This document shows, in pieces, positions 1 through 8,859 of a stretch of 64,000 nt of DNA; position 1 is the stretch's first letter, and each line of letters starts with the position of its first letter. The notes under the pieces are model-generated. The model had not been told where the DNA came from. It did no database searches and saw only the letters and a program-made list of their open reading frames with translations. Origin of the DNA: Burkholderiaceae bacterium (lineage in GTDB: Bacteria; Pseudomonadota; Gammaproteobacteria; Burkholderiales; Burkholderiaceae_F); NCBI GenBank assembly GCA_017461315.1, contig JAFTYR010000075.1:62001-126000 (forward strand). The letters are read 5' to 3'. Made by a program: the position numbers and the translations under genes.

Positions 1-120
1 ACTTTCTATAACGATATTAAGAAGATTGCTGAAGTATCTGAAGATTTAGGACTACCTATGTCCGGTATTGATGTTAGAAATTTAAAAGAAAATGAAACCT
101 TCGCACAGAGAGGTTGGTAA
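1..120 (+). CDS. pdxS: Pyridoxal 5'-phosphate synthase lyase subunit PdxS (3' end only)
   Basis: Only the last 39 codons are inside the window. PdxS builds PLP from ribose 5-phosphate, glyceraldehyde 3-phosphate and the ammonia delivered by PdxT. The visible tail has the typical C-terminal PdxS pattern: a segment reading AEVSEDLG, then GID, and a terminal AQRGW like the family's common AERGW ending. The stop codon TAA shares its final A with the ATG of the next gene, pdxT, so the two are translationally coupled. The identification rests on this short tail plus the PdxT neighbour; together they are convincing. Confidence 0.9.
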   Translation, partial: TFYNDIKKIAEVSEDLGLPMSGIDVRNLKENETFAQRGW

Positions 121-680
121 TGCAATGTGTTGGAGTTCTCGCACTGCAAGGCTCTTTTGCTGAGCATTTACATTCGTTAAGTGATATTGGCGTAAAGGCG
201 CTTGTTGTACAAAATAAGGCAGACCTAGAAAGGGTGGATCGTCTTATTATTCCTGGTGGAGAAAGCACAACTATTGGAAAAATTCTACGAGATACAGAGC
301 TTTTTTATCCGTTAAAAGAGAAAATTCAAAATGGTATGCCGGTGTGGGGAACTTGTGCTGGATGTATTCTTTTAGCAAAACAGGTTCAGTCTGGTGTACC
401 ACAGTTGGAATGCATGAATATTCGGGTTGAACGTAATGCCTATGGAAGTCAGTTGGATAGTTTTTCTACGCAAGAGATGATACCGGTAATTTCTAATAAA
501 CTATTGAATTTAATTTTTATACGAGCCCCTAAAATACGATCGGTTTTTGGACATGCTCAAGTACTGTGTCAAGTGCGAGGAGAAATTGTTGCAGTAAGAG
601 AGAACTCTATGTTCGTTACCACGTTTCATCCCGAATTGGCAGACGGAGGAGATTTTCATCAGTATTTCTTGCAAATATGA
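120..680 (+). CDS. pdxT: PLP synthase glutaminase subunit PdxT
   Basis: This class I glutamine amidotransferase hydrolyses glutamine and passes ammonia to PdxS in the DXP-independent vitamin B6 pathway. The 186-residue product matches the usual length. It has the GGEST motif at residues 46-50, the nucleophile Cys79 in the GTCAG elbow, and a C-terminal FHPEL segment carrying the His-Glu of the triad. I chose the ATG that overlaps the pdxS stop by one base. A TTG two codons upstream is possible but would lengthen the conserved VGVLALQG start. A strong hairpin follows the gene, so pdxS-pdxT probably ends the transcript here. Confidence 0.95.
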   Translation: MQCVGVLALQGSFAEHLHSLSDIGVKALVVQNKADLERVDRLIIPGGESTTIGKILRDTELFYPLKEKIQNGMPVWGTCAGCILLAKQVQSGVPQLECMNIRVERNAYGSQLDSFSTQEMIPVISNKLLNLIFIRAPKIRSVFGHAQVLCQVRGEIVAVRENSMFVTTFHPELADGGDFHQYFLQI

Positions 681-688
681 TTTGATTT

Positions 689-726
689 CAAAGGACATCC
701 GATTCGAGGTGTTCGGTTGTCCTTTG
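689..726. terminator. Hairpin terminator between pdxT and the convergent gene
   Basis: Inverted repeat of 14 positions (689-702 with 713-726, one T-T mismatch), loop of ten bases, followed by a T-rich stretch. It lies between the stops of pdxT (plus) and the minus-strand pseudogene and could serve both. Confidence 0.75.
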
Positions 727-739
727 ATTTAGCATAATT

Positions 740-1786
740 TTATTGAATTGCTTGAGCGATGAACCGAGCCGCGGTTTCATTAAACATATAACGCTCGGTC
801 TCGATCTGCGCTCCTTTCTTTATAAATTTTCCAGGTCTAAATACTCGATCTCCTTTTGTTGGAGCGATAAATGCAAATTGAGCTTTATTTTTCTCGTACA
901 ACTTTATGCCATAGTCACGAGGATCAATATTATCTGGAATATTGAGCACAACAGCAGAATGTTGAGAGGTTTTAATAAAATTCCAGCTTCCTTTCGTAAT
1001 TACCTTGTCATTGAGTGGACGACAGAATAAGGTATCCTTACGAACGGGAATAATTTTGAAGGTTCCGTTTTGCTTACTATTTTTGTTTCGAGTAAATAGG
1101 ATTCCAAAAGCCTGTGCGTTTGCTCGATTTTCAAAAGAAAAACAAAATGGAACCTTACTAAAATTTTCTATTAGTTCATTTGTATTGCGAGCATTCGTGA
1201 AAGACTCTCTAACCGGAAGAACTAGTTGATTATCAAAAAATTTAATGGTAGGCATATAAGCTATCGATCCTTCAGGGAAGTTTTGATAGACATCTAGTTG
1301 AGCGAAATTATTACTCTTTAAAGGTAAAAAAGTAGATATAGGAGAGCCACTGATATCGTAGGCTTTTAGTTGCAAATTGATTTTAGTTGTTTTTTTCCCT
1401 TTACCATACTGAAATTGTATGTAATTTCCATCCTTTGAAAAATGAACTTGATCCGGAGTTGTAAGGTTCCTTTTTTGATTTTGGATTGTAATCGAACTTG
1501 CACCAAGCTGTGATACTAAAGGGTGTCCATCAATTTTTTCGTATTTAAAATGATATTGAGTTTTCTTTTATTGCTCCTGTACGGACCAAGAAGATAGTTT
1601 TGTACCATCAAAAGACCATATTCTTTGATTAAGAACAATTTGTTTTGTCGTTTTGTCCAACAAAATAGGAGAATGATCTGAATGATCCTTTGAAGAAAAA
1701 CTTAGAAAACTGGCATATACCGGAATACAGGAACAGGTTGCGATCGAAAAAACAACTAATGAAGAAGCAATTTTTAGGAAGTTCAT
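740..1786 (-). pseudogene. Secreted protein of unknown function, interrupted by one in-frame TAA
   Basis: I do not recognise this family. Read on the minus strand from the ATG at 1786 (AAAGG ribosome site six bases upstream), the frame is open to the TAA at 740 except for a single TAA at 1568-1570, codon 73. The 194 bases between the stop and the next possible start (TTG at 1375) read through cleanly in the same frame, so no frameshift is needed; the restored product would be 348 residues. The N-terminus has a hydrophobic core followed by PVYAS, a plausible signal peptidase I site, so the protein is probably exported. It has many beta-prone segments and no motif I can name. It could be a recent nonsense mutant, a sequencing error or a readthrough gene. 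Confidence 0.7.
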
Positions 1787-1934
1787 AAAAACCTTTAGGA
1801 TCTTTTGCGAATACTTAAAAATATACACTGATACACTAGGAATGATTTAAATAAATAACTAAATAGGTATCAATTCATTATCGAGCGACCAAGAGATGAA
1901 TCCCTCAAACGACACAGAATTGCTCCTGTAAATT

Positions 1935-2237
1935 ATTTCAAAAGAGCTCTGTTCCTTCCTTTACACTCTGTAGCTGTCTCCCTGGTCGGTATACAGTAAT
2001 GTAATAAGCGACCCAAGATAGCGAGTGTGGCTATGGAATCACCAGAAATGAGCCCCATTCACCTGGTGAACGGTTACTCGTAATGATCGTACTTTTGCTT
2101 TCGTAACGACGATTGATTAATTGACATAGTAAGTGAGGAGCACTCGGAAAAAACAGTAAATATCTGAGTTCATCAATGATTAAAAGCTTCAACTTATTTA
2201 ATTCGTTGAGTTTGGTTTGAAGATTTCTTTCTGACAC
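1935..2237 (-). pseudogene. Decayed IS21-family helper ATPase (istB) fragment
   Basis: A 67-codon open stretch (2237-2034) contains LLIIDELRYL, INRRYESKSTIITSNRSPGEW and related features of the Walker B to sensor region of IstB, the AAA+ helper of IS21 transposases. Just after the EWG codons the frame shifts by one base; a second frame gives GDSIATLAILGRLLHY (family: DPVIATAILDRLLHH). A further shift gives GDSYRV, matching the IstB C-terminus, followed by a stop. The Walker A half and istA are absent. This is a dead remnant truncated next to the rne terminator. The outer limit near 1935 is approximate. Confidence 0.8.
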
Positions 2238-2247
2238 ATAAAATGAG

Positions 2248-2284
2248 AAAAACTCTACTCAAGATATCCCCAAGTAGAGTTTTT
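2248..2284 (-). terminator. Rho-independent terminator of rne
   Basis: A perfect 12-base inverted repeat (2248-2259 with 2273-2284, 13-base loop) ends in a run of T on the minus strand, 20 bases beyond the rne stop. The IS relic begins immediately downstream. Confidence 0.85.
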
Positions 2285-2303
2285 GGTTAGTTTGGAAAAG
2301 AGA

Positions 2304-5201
2304 TTAACTATTTAACGTAGTTTTTGAATGAACTTGTTGAAGTTCACCATCTTCCACTGTTACGGGTTTTTTAATTCGTTTTCTACCCAACTTAACTTTC
2401 TTTTCTGTATGAATTGGAGCTGTAGCCGTTTTTTTCGTGCTGACAAGTTCCAATCCAGCTTCTTCAAGTGAGGCGCCAAAATCTACAGTTTTTTGTGTAG
2501 TAATTTCCTTAGCAACTTCTTTTTCGACAGAAACTGGTGTGGTTGGTACTGTTTCTTGAGTAGAAACGAACTTTTCTACCATTTCTTTGGACTCAACAAC
2601 CGTCTTAACAGATTGAGTTTCCGTTTTTTCTTGCGTTTCTTGATCTACCTTCTTTGTATTTTGTGAAGATTTTTCTACATCAATAGAACTAATCGATAAA
2701 TTCGGAATACTAATCGCAATAGTTTCCTCTGTGACCGGTTGTTCAACAACTCGAGCACTTTCAGGATGTGGTGTGTGAACAATTCCTGTTTCAGGAGCAA
2801 CCGCATCTTCTAACGCAGTGACTACAGGAGTAATAGCTACCGGTGGTTTTCCATTAGTGTCAGATGTACGGTGATCTCGTCTTAGGTTACGTCTACGACG
2901 TCGACTACGTGGTTCTGTTGTTGTAGACAATGCTTCTTGAGAAGTTACTACTCGAACAATTTCATTTTCTGCCGATACTTTTTCTACCATGGGTTTAGAT
3001 GTATCTGGCTTGTTCTCTACAGTCAATTTTTCTTTTGTAGAGGAACGTTCTTGCGTCTTCAAGTTTTCTTGGTTAGCCATTTCTTTCTTCTGATTTAAAG
3101 TAGAAGATGTGCTTACCATAGATTCTTGAATAGCTACCTCTTGATTTTCTCTACGATTTTGACGTTTAGAGGATTTTTCAGTTGAAAAATCTTGAGAACG
3201 TTTTACGTTACGACGATTATTCGTCGTAACTGCTCTTTCTACAGTTTCTTGATTACGATCTACAACTTCCGTACGATCACGACGATCATTTCCTCGACGA
3301 GAGTTCGTGTTTTTTTGATCGTCACGATTACGTTTGAGACGTCGATCACGAGGATTTTCTCTTTCTGAACGAGTATTCTTCTTGGGTTTACTTTCAACTG
3401 TTTTTTCACCCATGAAGAAGCCGAGAATCTTTTCCCAAAGAGTCTTTGCTTTAGGTTGTTCTTCTTTTTTCTTTGAGTTGTTTCGTTCTGGTTCTACATG
3501 CTTTGGAGCATCTTCTCTTGCCGGAAGTCCCTTGATTACAGGAACTTGTTTAGGACGATCAGACTGTTGAGCAGGAAGAGCCCTTGTATAAGGATCTGTT
3601 TGCTCTTGGGAAATTTCTTCTGTACGACTATAACTCGGGGTAGAAACTTCAAGTCGTTCATCATCGGTTCTCAGTCGTTCAACATGGTAGTGAGGAGTTT
3701 CTAAGTTCTTGTTGGGAATTAGAATCACATTGATGTGATGACGACTTTCAATTTTCGCAATATCTTCTCTCTTTTCATTTAAAAGATAGGTGCCTACATC
3801 AACAGGAACCTGAGCCTGCAGTGCTGCAGTACCATCCTTCAGTGCTTCTTCCTGAAGAATACGAAGAATCTGAATCGCACTTGATTCTGTATCACGGATT
3901 ACACCAACACCGTTACAGCGAGGGCAAGTGATGTGGCTACCTTCATAAAGAGAAGGGCGCAATCTCTGTCGTGATAATTCCATTAAACCAAAGCGAGAAA
4001 TCTTTGCTAATTGAACTCGTGCTCGGTCATAGCGAATAGCTTCTTTGAGTCGTTGTTCAATGTCACGTTGATTTTTTGGATCTTCCATATCGATGAAATC
4101 GATAACGATGAGTCCTCCTAAATCTCTTAGACGCATTTGACGAGCAACTTCATCCGCCGATTCGCAATTCGTTCTATAAGCTGTTTCCTCAATATCAGTA
4201 CCACGAGTTGCTCTAGCCGAGTTCACATCAATAGCGACCAGTGCCTCTGTATGGTCAATAACAATCGCACCACCGGAGGGAAGAGGGACGGTTCTAGAGT
4301 AAGCCGTTTCAATTTGATGTTCAATCTGGAATCGAGAGAATAAAGGAATGTCATCCGTATAACGTTTAACCCGACCGACCATATCAGGCATGACGTGTCC
4401 CATGAACTGTCGAGCTTGCTCATAAATGTCATCGGTATCGACAAGGATTTCACCGATTTCTGGTTGGAAATAATCTCGAATAGCACGAATAACGAGATTG
4501 CTTTCTTCAACAATGAGGAATGGAGCTGGATTGACTCGCTTTAATGCCTGACCGTTAGCGTCGTGTGAAACTGAGACATAGTTTCCCTGTCTGTCTTCGT
4601 ACTGAGGCGCTGCAGCTTCTGAAATGGCATTCCAGAGTTTAATTAAATAATTTAAGTCCCACTGAAGTTCTTCTACCGATCGACCGATACCTGCAGTTCG
4701 AGCAATTAAGCTCATGCCACGAGGACACTGGAGTTTTTCCATTGTTTCTTTCAGTTCTTGGCGTTCTTCGCCTTCAATACGGCGACTAACTCCACCACCT
4801 CTAGGATTATTCGGCATCAAAACCAAATAACGACCGGCAAGAGAAATGAATGTTGTAAGGGCGGCTCCCTTGTTCCCTCGTTCTTCTTTTTCTACTTGTA
4901 CGATAAGTTCTGCACCTTCAGAAATTGCTTCCTTGATAGAGCAGTTTCTGACATCAACACCTTCATTGAAATATTGACGAGAAATTTCTTTAAATGGTAA
5001 AAAACCATGTCTTTCTTCGCCATAATCAACGAAACAAGCTTCAAGAGAAGGTTCAACTCGAGTAACGATACCCTTATAGATGTTGGATTTACGGTGTTGA
5101 TTCGCTGCTGATTCGATATCAATATCGATCAACTGCTGTCCGTCGACTATGCTCACACGCAATTCTTCTTGGTGTGTGGCATTAAAAAGCATGCGCTTCA
5201 T
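2304..5201 (-). CDS. rne: Ribonuclease E
   Basis: The essential endoribonuclease of mRNA decay and of rRNA and tRNA maturation; it normally scaffolds a degradosome at the inner membrane. The 965-residue product starts [13 protein letters not shown], typical of RNase E. An S1 domain covers roughly residues 38-130, the DNase I-like catalytic residues are Asp325 and Asp368, and the zinc-link CPRC motif is at 426-429. From about residue 530 the chain is low complexity: Arg-rich patches (including SRRRRR), then a long Thr/Glu/Val-rich tail, as expected for the disordered scaffold half. I chose the ATG at 5201, not the upstream GTG at 5219, because GAGGAG lies six bases before it. The gene stands alone with a long structured leader. 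Confidence 0.97.
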   Translation of the reverse strand: MKRMLFNATHQEELRVSIVDGQQLIDIDIESAANQHRKSNIYKGIVTRVEPSLEACFVDYGEERHGFLPFKEISRQYFNEGVDVRNCSIKEAISEGAELIVQVEKEERGNKGAALTTFISLAGRYLVLMPNNPRGGGVSRRIEGEERQELKETMEKLQCPRGMSLIARTAGIGRSVEELQWDLNYLIKLWNAISEAAAPQYEDRQGNYVSVSHDANGQALKRVNPAPFLIVEESNLVIRAIRDYFQPEIGEILVDTDDIYEQARQFMGHVMPDMVGRVKRYTDDIPLFSRFQIEHQIETAYSRTVPLPSGGAIVIDHTEALVAIDVNSARATRGTDIEETAYRTNCESADEVARQMRLRDLGGLIVIDFIDMEDPKNQRDIEQRLKEAIRYDRARVQLAKISRFGLMELSRQRLRPSLYEGSHITCPRCNGVGVIRDTESSAIQILRILQEEALKDGTAALQAQVPVDVGTYLLNEKREDIAKIESRHHINVILIPNKNLETPHYHVERLRTDDERLEVSTPSYSRTEEISQEQTDPYTRALPAQQSDRPKQVPVIKGLPAREDAPKHVEPERNNSKKKEEQPKAKTLWEKILGFFMGEKTVESKPKKNTRSERENPRDRRLKRNRDDQKNTNSRRGNDRRDRTEVVDRNQETVERAVTTNNRRNVKRSQDFSTEKSSKRQNRRENQEVAIQESMVSTSSTLNQKKEMANQENLKTQERSSTKEKLTVENKPDTSKPMVEKVSAENEIVRVVTSQEALSTTTEPRSRRRRRNLRRDHRTSDTNGKPPVAITPVVTALEDAVAPETGIVHTPHPESARVVEQPVTEETIAISIPNLSISSIDVEKSSQNTKKVDQETQEKTETQSVKTVVESKEMVEKFVSTQETVPTTPVSVEKEVAKEITTQKTVDFGASLEEAGLELVSTKKTATAPIHTEKKVKLGRKRIKKPVTVEDGELQQVHSKTTLNS

Positions 5202-5282
5202 CAAGCACTCCTCAACCACTGTCGCGGGTTATTAGCGTGCTGGATGATTTTGTTTAAAAACAAAAGGTTAAGTACTGGATCA

Positions 5283-5425
5283 ACACGAACACCACCCTCC
5301 TAGTGAAAAAAGGATCAAGGAAGGTGGTTTCGTGTGATAGGACGAATTCCGGGCGGAAAAGGACATATCCTTTAAAGGATCCATTTTTATCCAATTCATC
5401 GGCATCATCGGAAGGTGTCCTATCA
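5283..5425 (-). promoter_or_regulatory. Structured 5' leader of rne mRNA
   Basis: Two stacked stem-loops abut in the untranslated region upstream of rne. Stem A pairs 5283-5296 with 5323-5335 (13 pairs, one bulged C). Stem B pairs 5335-5343 with 5417-5425 (9 perfect pairs) and continues with 5347-5351 against 5409-5413; an inner hairpin AAAGGA/TCCTTT lies at 5358-5372. RNase E is known in enterobacteria to bind and cut its own leader to regulate itself; that this leader works the same way is inference. The non-coding stretch 5202-5805 holds this structure, a smaller hairpin near 5535-5552, a promoter candidate and a minus-strand terminator, and no gene. Confidence 0.6.
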
Positions 5426-5662
5426 ACCAATACATGCTACGAATAAATTCTTAGCACTTTAATTAATCAATACATTCGTACGCAATCCAATCAATGGAAG
5501 CGTAAAGTTTTTAAACTAAATCTGTTCCAACAGTGTACCGTTTCAACGGCACGTCCTTTGCTTTACCTCAACAATCATGCCAGATTGGAACGAAAGCAAA
5601 GCGATCATTAACATTCTTTCCTTAAATTAGCTATTGAGAGCCTTTATTTTTCCGACTTTTTA

Positions 5663-5692
5663 ATTACAGAGTCCTCATCAGGCTACAATCAA
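5663..5692 (-). promoter_or_regulatory. Candidate sigma-70 promoter of rne
   Basis: Read on the minus strand: TTGATT (5692-5687), an 18-base spacer, then TGTAAT (5668-5663). It would give a leader of about 450 bases including the stem-loops at 5283-5425. This is pattern matching only. Confidence 0.4.
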
Positions 5693-5753
5693 CGCCAAAA
5701 CGAGATTTTATTCCATCGTTTGTTTAGGTCTTTTCCTAGTGACAAAATAAAAA

Positions 5754-5769
5754 CCCTCTAATATGAGGG
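5754..5769 (-). terminator. Minus-strand terminator upstream of rne
   Basis: CCCTC (5754-5758) pairs with GAGGG (5765-5769) around a six-base loop. On the minus strand it is followed by TTTTTATTTT, a clear intrinsic terminator. It points toward rne and lies upstream of the rne promoter candidate, so it either blocks antisense transcription coming out of rluC or attenuates a more distal rne promoter. Confidence 0.65.
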
Positions 5770-5805
5770 CAGGAAGCAAAAACCTCAGTCGGAATTCTAA
5801 AGCAA

Positions 5806-6900
5806 ATGAAAGACTCACGCCAATTAAAGAGAACGATTTCAGCGTCCAATACAGGTTTGGAACGAAAAAAACGAACTAGAAGTGGTAAAGAACTTTTAGC
5901 TAAATTGAATGTAGATTTATTGAAAGATAAGAAAAAATCTGAGAAAGAAACAAAAAATTACAACAAAGTACGGTTTCAAAAGATTACAGAAGCCTCTGAT
6001 GGACAACGGCTCGATAATTTTTTGTTTGGTTTTCTCAAAGGAGTACCAAAGTCTCATATCTATCGTGTTATTCGCAATGGGGAGGTTCGTATCAATAAAT
6101 CTAGAGCGAAAGCAGAGACTAAATTAATATTGGATGACGTAGTTCGAATTCCTCCGATTACGTGTTCTGAATCAAAACCAGTAGAAACGCCAGCTTTTGT
6201 TGATAGTCCTGTCATTCTCTATGAAGATGAACATCTTTTAGTCGTTGATAAGCCAGAAGGACTGGCAAGTCACGGAGGTAGTGGTATCTCGTATGGTTTG
6301 ATTGAGCGAATGAGGGCAACAAGACCAGAAGCAACTTTTTTAGAGTTGGCACATCGTTTAGATCGAGATACTAGTGGTGTCATCGTAATGGCTAAGACTC
6401 GAAAGTGTCTTGTGCGTTTACATGAGATGATGAAAAATGGTGAAGTTCATAAAACCTATCGTACTTTGGTAAAAGGTGATTGGGTTAATGATCGTCAACA
6501 TATCAAAGAACCCTTATATAAATATTTGACCACTCAGGGTGAGCGACGCGTAAGAGTAGATTACGACAAAGGATTACCTTCGCATTCAATTTTTAATTTA
6601 ATAGAGCGTTTTGGCTCCGTGTCTTATCTAGAAGTGGTTCTTAAAACAGGTCGAACTCATCAAATTCGTGTACATGCTTGCTCTCAAGGACATCCGTTAG
6701 TGGGCGACGATAAGTATGGAGATTTTGACTTTAATCATGATGTAGAAAAAGGAATTTTAGGTATTCCTTTTAAGCGAATGTATTTACATGCATGGAAGTT
6801 AGAGTTTAAGCATCCTATTTCTGGTGACAGTCTTTGTATTGAGTGTCCAGAAACTCAAGAGTGTCGAAACCTTATCAATGTCTTGAGACAAGGCCTATGA
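5806..6900 (+). CDS. rluC: 23S rRNA pseudouridine synthase RluC
   Basis: An RluA-family pseudouridine synthase; RluC modifies 23S rRNA positions 955, 2504 and 2580 (E. coli numbering). The 364-residue protein has a Lys/Arg-rich N-terminal extension of about 55 residues, an S4 RNA-binding domain (about 63-118) and the catalytic domain with HRLDRDTSG at 183-191, in which Asp186 is the nucleophile, followed by the RTHQIRVH motif. RluC rather than RluA or RluD is inferred from the S4 domain and the position next to rne, which is conserved in proteobacteria. The extension is longer than in E. coli, and a later start cannot be excluded. Its end overlaps the next gene. Confidence 0.9.
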   Translation: MKDSRQLKRTISASNTGLERKKRTRSGKELLAKLNVDLLKDKKKSEKETKNYNKVRFQKITEASDGQRLDNFLFGFLKGVPKSHIYRVIRNGEVRINKSRAKAETKLILDDVVRIPPITCSESKPVETPAFVDSPVILYEDEHLLVVDKPEGLASHGGSGISYGLIERMRATRPEATFLELAHRLDRDTSGVIVMAKTRKCLVRLHEMMKNGEVHKTYRTLVKGDWVNDRQHIKEPLYKYLTTQGERRVRVDYDKGLPSHSIFNLIERFGSVSYLEVVLKTGRTHQIRVHACSQGHPLVGDDKYGDFDFNHDVEKGILGIPFKRMYLHAWKLEFKHPISGDSLCIECPETQECRNLINVLRQGL

Positions 6901-7547
6901 AATATTCAGTCGTTGCATTTGATTGGGATGGAACATTGGCAAACTCAACGGGGGTGATTGTTGAGAGTCTTCAATACGCAAATCAACAAATGGGTTTAAA
7001 TCCTGTTTCCGAACAAGAAGCAAAAAGTGTCATTGGCTTGTCACTTTTTAATATGTTGACTCATTTGGTTCCAGAGCTACCGGAAGAGAAATATTCAAAA
7101 TATCTTGAATACTACGTGTCTTACTATCTAAAACTAGAGGATTCTATTGAACTGTTTGAAGGTATTTTCCCTTTACTAGAAATACTTAAGAATTCGGGTA
7201 TAAAAATCGCTATTGTGACGGGTAAAAGTCGCAAAGGTGTCGATCGCATCCTAAAACGGATGGAATTGCTTAATTTTTTTGATGCAACCTACTGTGCAAG
7301 CGAATATGCTTCAAAGCCGGATCCTATGATGTTAAATGCTTTATTGAGGGAATTTAATGTAACTGACAATCACGTTTTGATGGTAGGAGACGCTCTTTAT
7401 GATATTCAAATTGCACATAATGCGAATTGTGATTCTGTTGCGGTAACTTACGGAGCGGGAAGTCTCGAGCAACTCGCTCAAGCCCAACCAACTTATCTGG
7501 TTCATAGTGTAAGCGAGTTGCGAAAATTACTTTTATCGGCTTGCTAA
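6897..7547 (+). CDS. HAD-family phosphatase (phosphoglycolate phosphatase-like)
   Basis: A HAD superfamily hydrolase of 216 residues. Motif I is FDWDGTLANS with the nucleophile Asp9 and the acid/base Asp11; motif II is IVTGKS; motifs III/IV include KPDP and MVGDALYDIQIA. The helical cap between motifs I and II is the type found in Gph and related phosphatases. I used the ATG at 6897, which overlaps the rluC stop as ATGA; the longer frame starting at 6843 lies inside rluC. The substrate cannot be read from the sequence. Neighbours suggest co-transcription with rluC. The 3' end overlaps the convergent methyltransferase gene by 15 bases. Confidence 0.85.
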   Translation: MKYSVVAFDWDGTLANSTGVIVESLQYANQQMGLNPVSEQEAKSVIGLSLFNMLTHLVPELPEEKYSKYLEYYVSYYLKLEDSIELFEGIFPLLEILKNSGIKIAIVTGKSRKGVDRILKRMELLNFFDATYCASEYASKPDPMMLNALLREFNVTDNHVLMVGDALYDIQIAHNANCDSVAVTYGAGSLEQLAQAQPTYLVHSVSELRKLLLSAC

Positions 7548-8240
7548 AAGACCAAAAATAGTCGGAAGCTTAGGAAGGTCTTGTATTTTTTTCCATTCAG
7601 AAGCTTTCATGGTTCGAATGGATTGTGCAGATCCCGTGATATCTACGGCCACTAAAATCCGTGTGTTAGGAGCACAATACTTTACTAAGTCTCTTAGAAG
7701 ACCGGTATTTCGATAAGGAGTTTCGATGAAAAGCTGTGTTTCTCCTGCTCCTTGCATACTTTGTTTTTCTAAAGCTCGAATGGTCTTACTTCTTTGTGGT
7801 TCTTTAATCGGTAAATATCCACAGAAGCGGAAATGTTGACCATCGAGTCCAGAAGCCATCAGAGCAAGAATGATAGAACAGGGACCCACGAGCGGTACCA
7901 CAGAAATCCCTCGATCTTGTGCTTCGGCAACAATTTGTGCACCGGGGTCGGCTATGCCCGGGCATCCAGCCTCACTAATAATTCCGACGTCATTACCCTG
8001 TAGGAGAGGGTTTACGTATTGAATGATTTTTGCTGGATCCGTGTGATGACCAATTTCAATAATAGTGAGTTCAGCAATCGGTTTGGGATGCTTTATTTCT
8101 TTTAAGAAAGCACGGGCAGACTTAGCATTTTCAACTAAAAAAACAGACAGCTCCCGCGTTACTTCTAGTACTTGTTGCGGAAGTGCTTGGTTGAGTGTCC
8201 CATCAGCGATAGGGACTGGAATCATATAAAGTTGGCTCAT
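7533..8240 (-). CDS. SAM-dependent methyltransferase, RsmI-like (tetrapyrrole methylase fold)
   Basis: A 235-residue protein of the same fold as RsmI, which 2'-O-methylates C1402 of 16S rRNA. Recognisable segments are the N-terminal LYMIPVPI strand, IISEAGCPGIADPG (the SAM-binding loop) and VPLVGPCSIILALMASGL. It is shorter than RsmI and lacks its C-terminal region, matching a group of RsmI paralogues often found beside maf in betaproteobacteria. The exact substrate is unknown. Its start overlaps the maf stop by four bases, so the pair is translationally coupled. The strict RsmI name is not warranted. Confidence 0.8.
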   Translation of the reverse strand: MSQLYMIPVPIADGTLNQALPQQVLEVTRELSVFLVENAKSARAFLKEIKHPKPIAELTIIEIGHHTDPAKIIQYVNPLLQGNDVGIISEAGCPGIADPGAQIVAEAQDRGISVVPLVGPCSIILALMASGLDGQHFRFCGYLPIKEPQRSKTIRALEKQSMQGAGETQLFIETPYRNTGLLRDLVKYCAPNTRILVAVDITGSAQSIRTMKASEWKKIQDLPKLPTIFGLLASR

Positions 8241-8836
8241 TTTAGAATAGTAGACAATGGAGAAACACCTACTTTTGCTAGCATTTCGGAGACTCGAATA
8301 AGAGGTAGGCCGATGATAGCAGTCGGATCTGTTGATTGGTATTCTCGAATAAGAGAGATACCTAGTTTTTCAATTTTTGCCGATCCCGCACAATCAAAGG
8401 GTTCTTCTAATTTTAGATAGGTATCAATAGATTCTTCAGAAAGGTTACGAATAAAAAGGGTCGTTTGAACTTCATCTAATTCGTAAGAACCATCTGGAGC
8501 CACGATGCAAATGCCCGAGTGAAATACAACCGATTTACCACTCATAGTCATTAATTGTTCTTTTGCTTTTTCGTAAGTATGTGGCTTTCCCAGACTTTTT
8601 CCATCTAGGCATAGTACTTGATCACTGCCGATAATGATTTGACCTGGATACATTTTGGCTATAGCAAAGGCTTTTAGTTTTGAAAGCCTTAAAGCTAAGT
8701 CTCTAGGGGTTTCATTAGGACAAGGGGTTTCGTCAACATCGGGAGAAACACAAGTAAAGGGAACGTGAAGCCGTTCTAACAATTCTCGACGATATGGAGA
8801 GCTAGAAGCTAGGATAACTTGAACATTGTTTGTCAT
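8237..8836 (-). CDS. Maf family nucleotide pyrophosphatase
   Basis: Maf/YceF proteins hydrolyse non-canonical or modified nucleoside triphosphates to monophosphates. Diagnostic features are ILASSSPYRRELL near the N-terminus, DVDETP, IIGSDQVL with the catalytic Asp, and KAKEQLMTMSGKSVVFHSG. The position next to yceD and rpmF corresponds to E. coli yceF, the m7GTP pyrophosphatase, so the YceF subgroup is likely. I chose the ATG at 8836 (199 residues, normal length); an upstream ATG at 8890 would overlap the divergent yceD. No good ribosome site is visible before either start. It is divergent from yceD with about 23 bases between start codons. Confidence 0.9.
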   Translation of the reverse strand: MTNNVQVILASSSPYRRELLERLHVPFTCVSPDVDETPCPNETPRDLALRLSKLKAFAIAKMYPGQIIIGSDQVLCLDGKSLGKPHTYEKAKEQLMTMSGKSVVFHSGICIVAPDGSYELDEVQTTLFIRNLSEESIDTYLKLEEPFDCAGSAKIEKLGISLIREYQSTDPTAIIGLPLIRVSEMLAKVGVSPLSTILK

Positions 8837-8859
8837 AATATGCATATATGGAGAAAAAT

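Noticed and set aside
678-680. Genome-wide reassignment of TGA to an amino acid
   Set aside because: TGA ends several genes at the expected family length (pdxT, rluC, fabD, fabG, fabF, era), so it is a working stop codon here.
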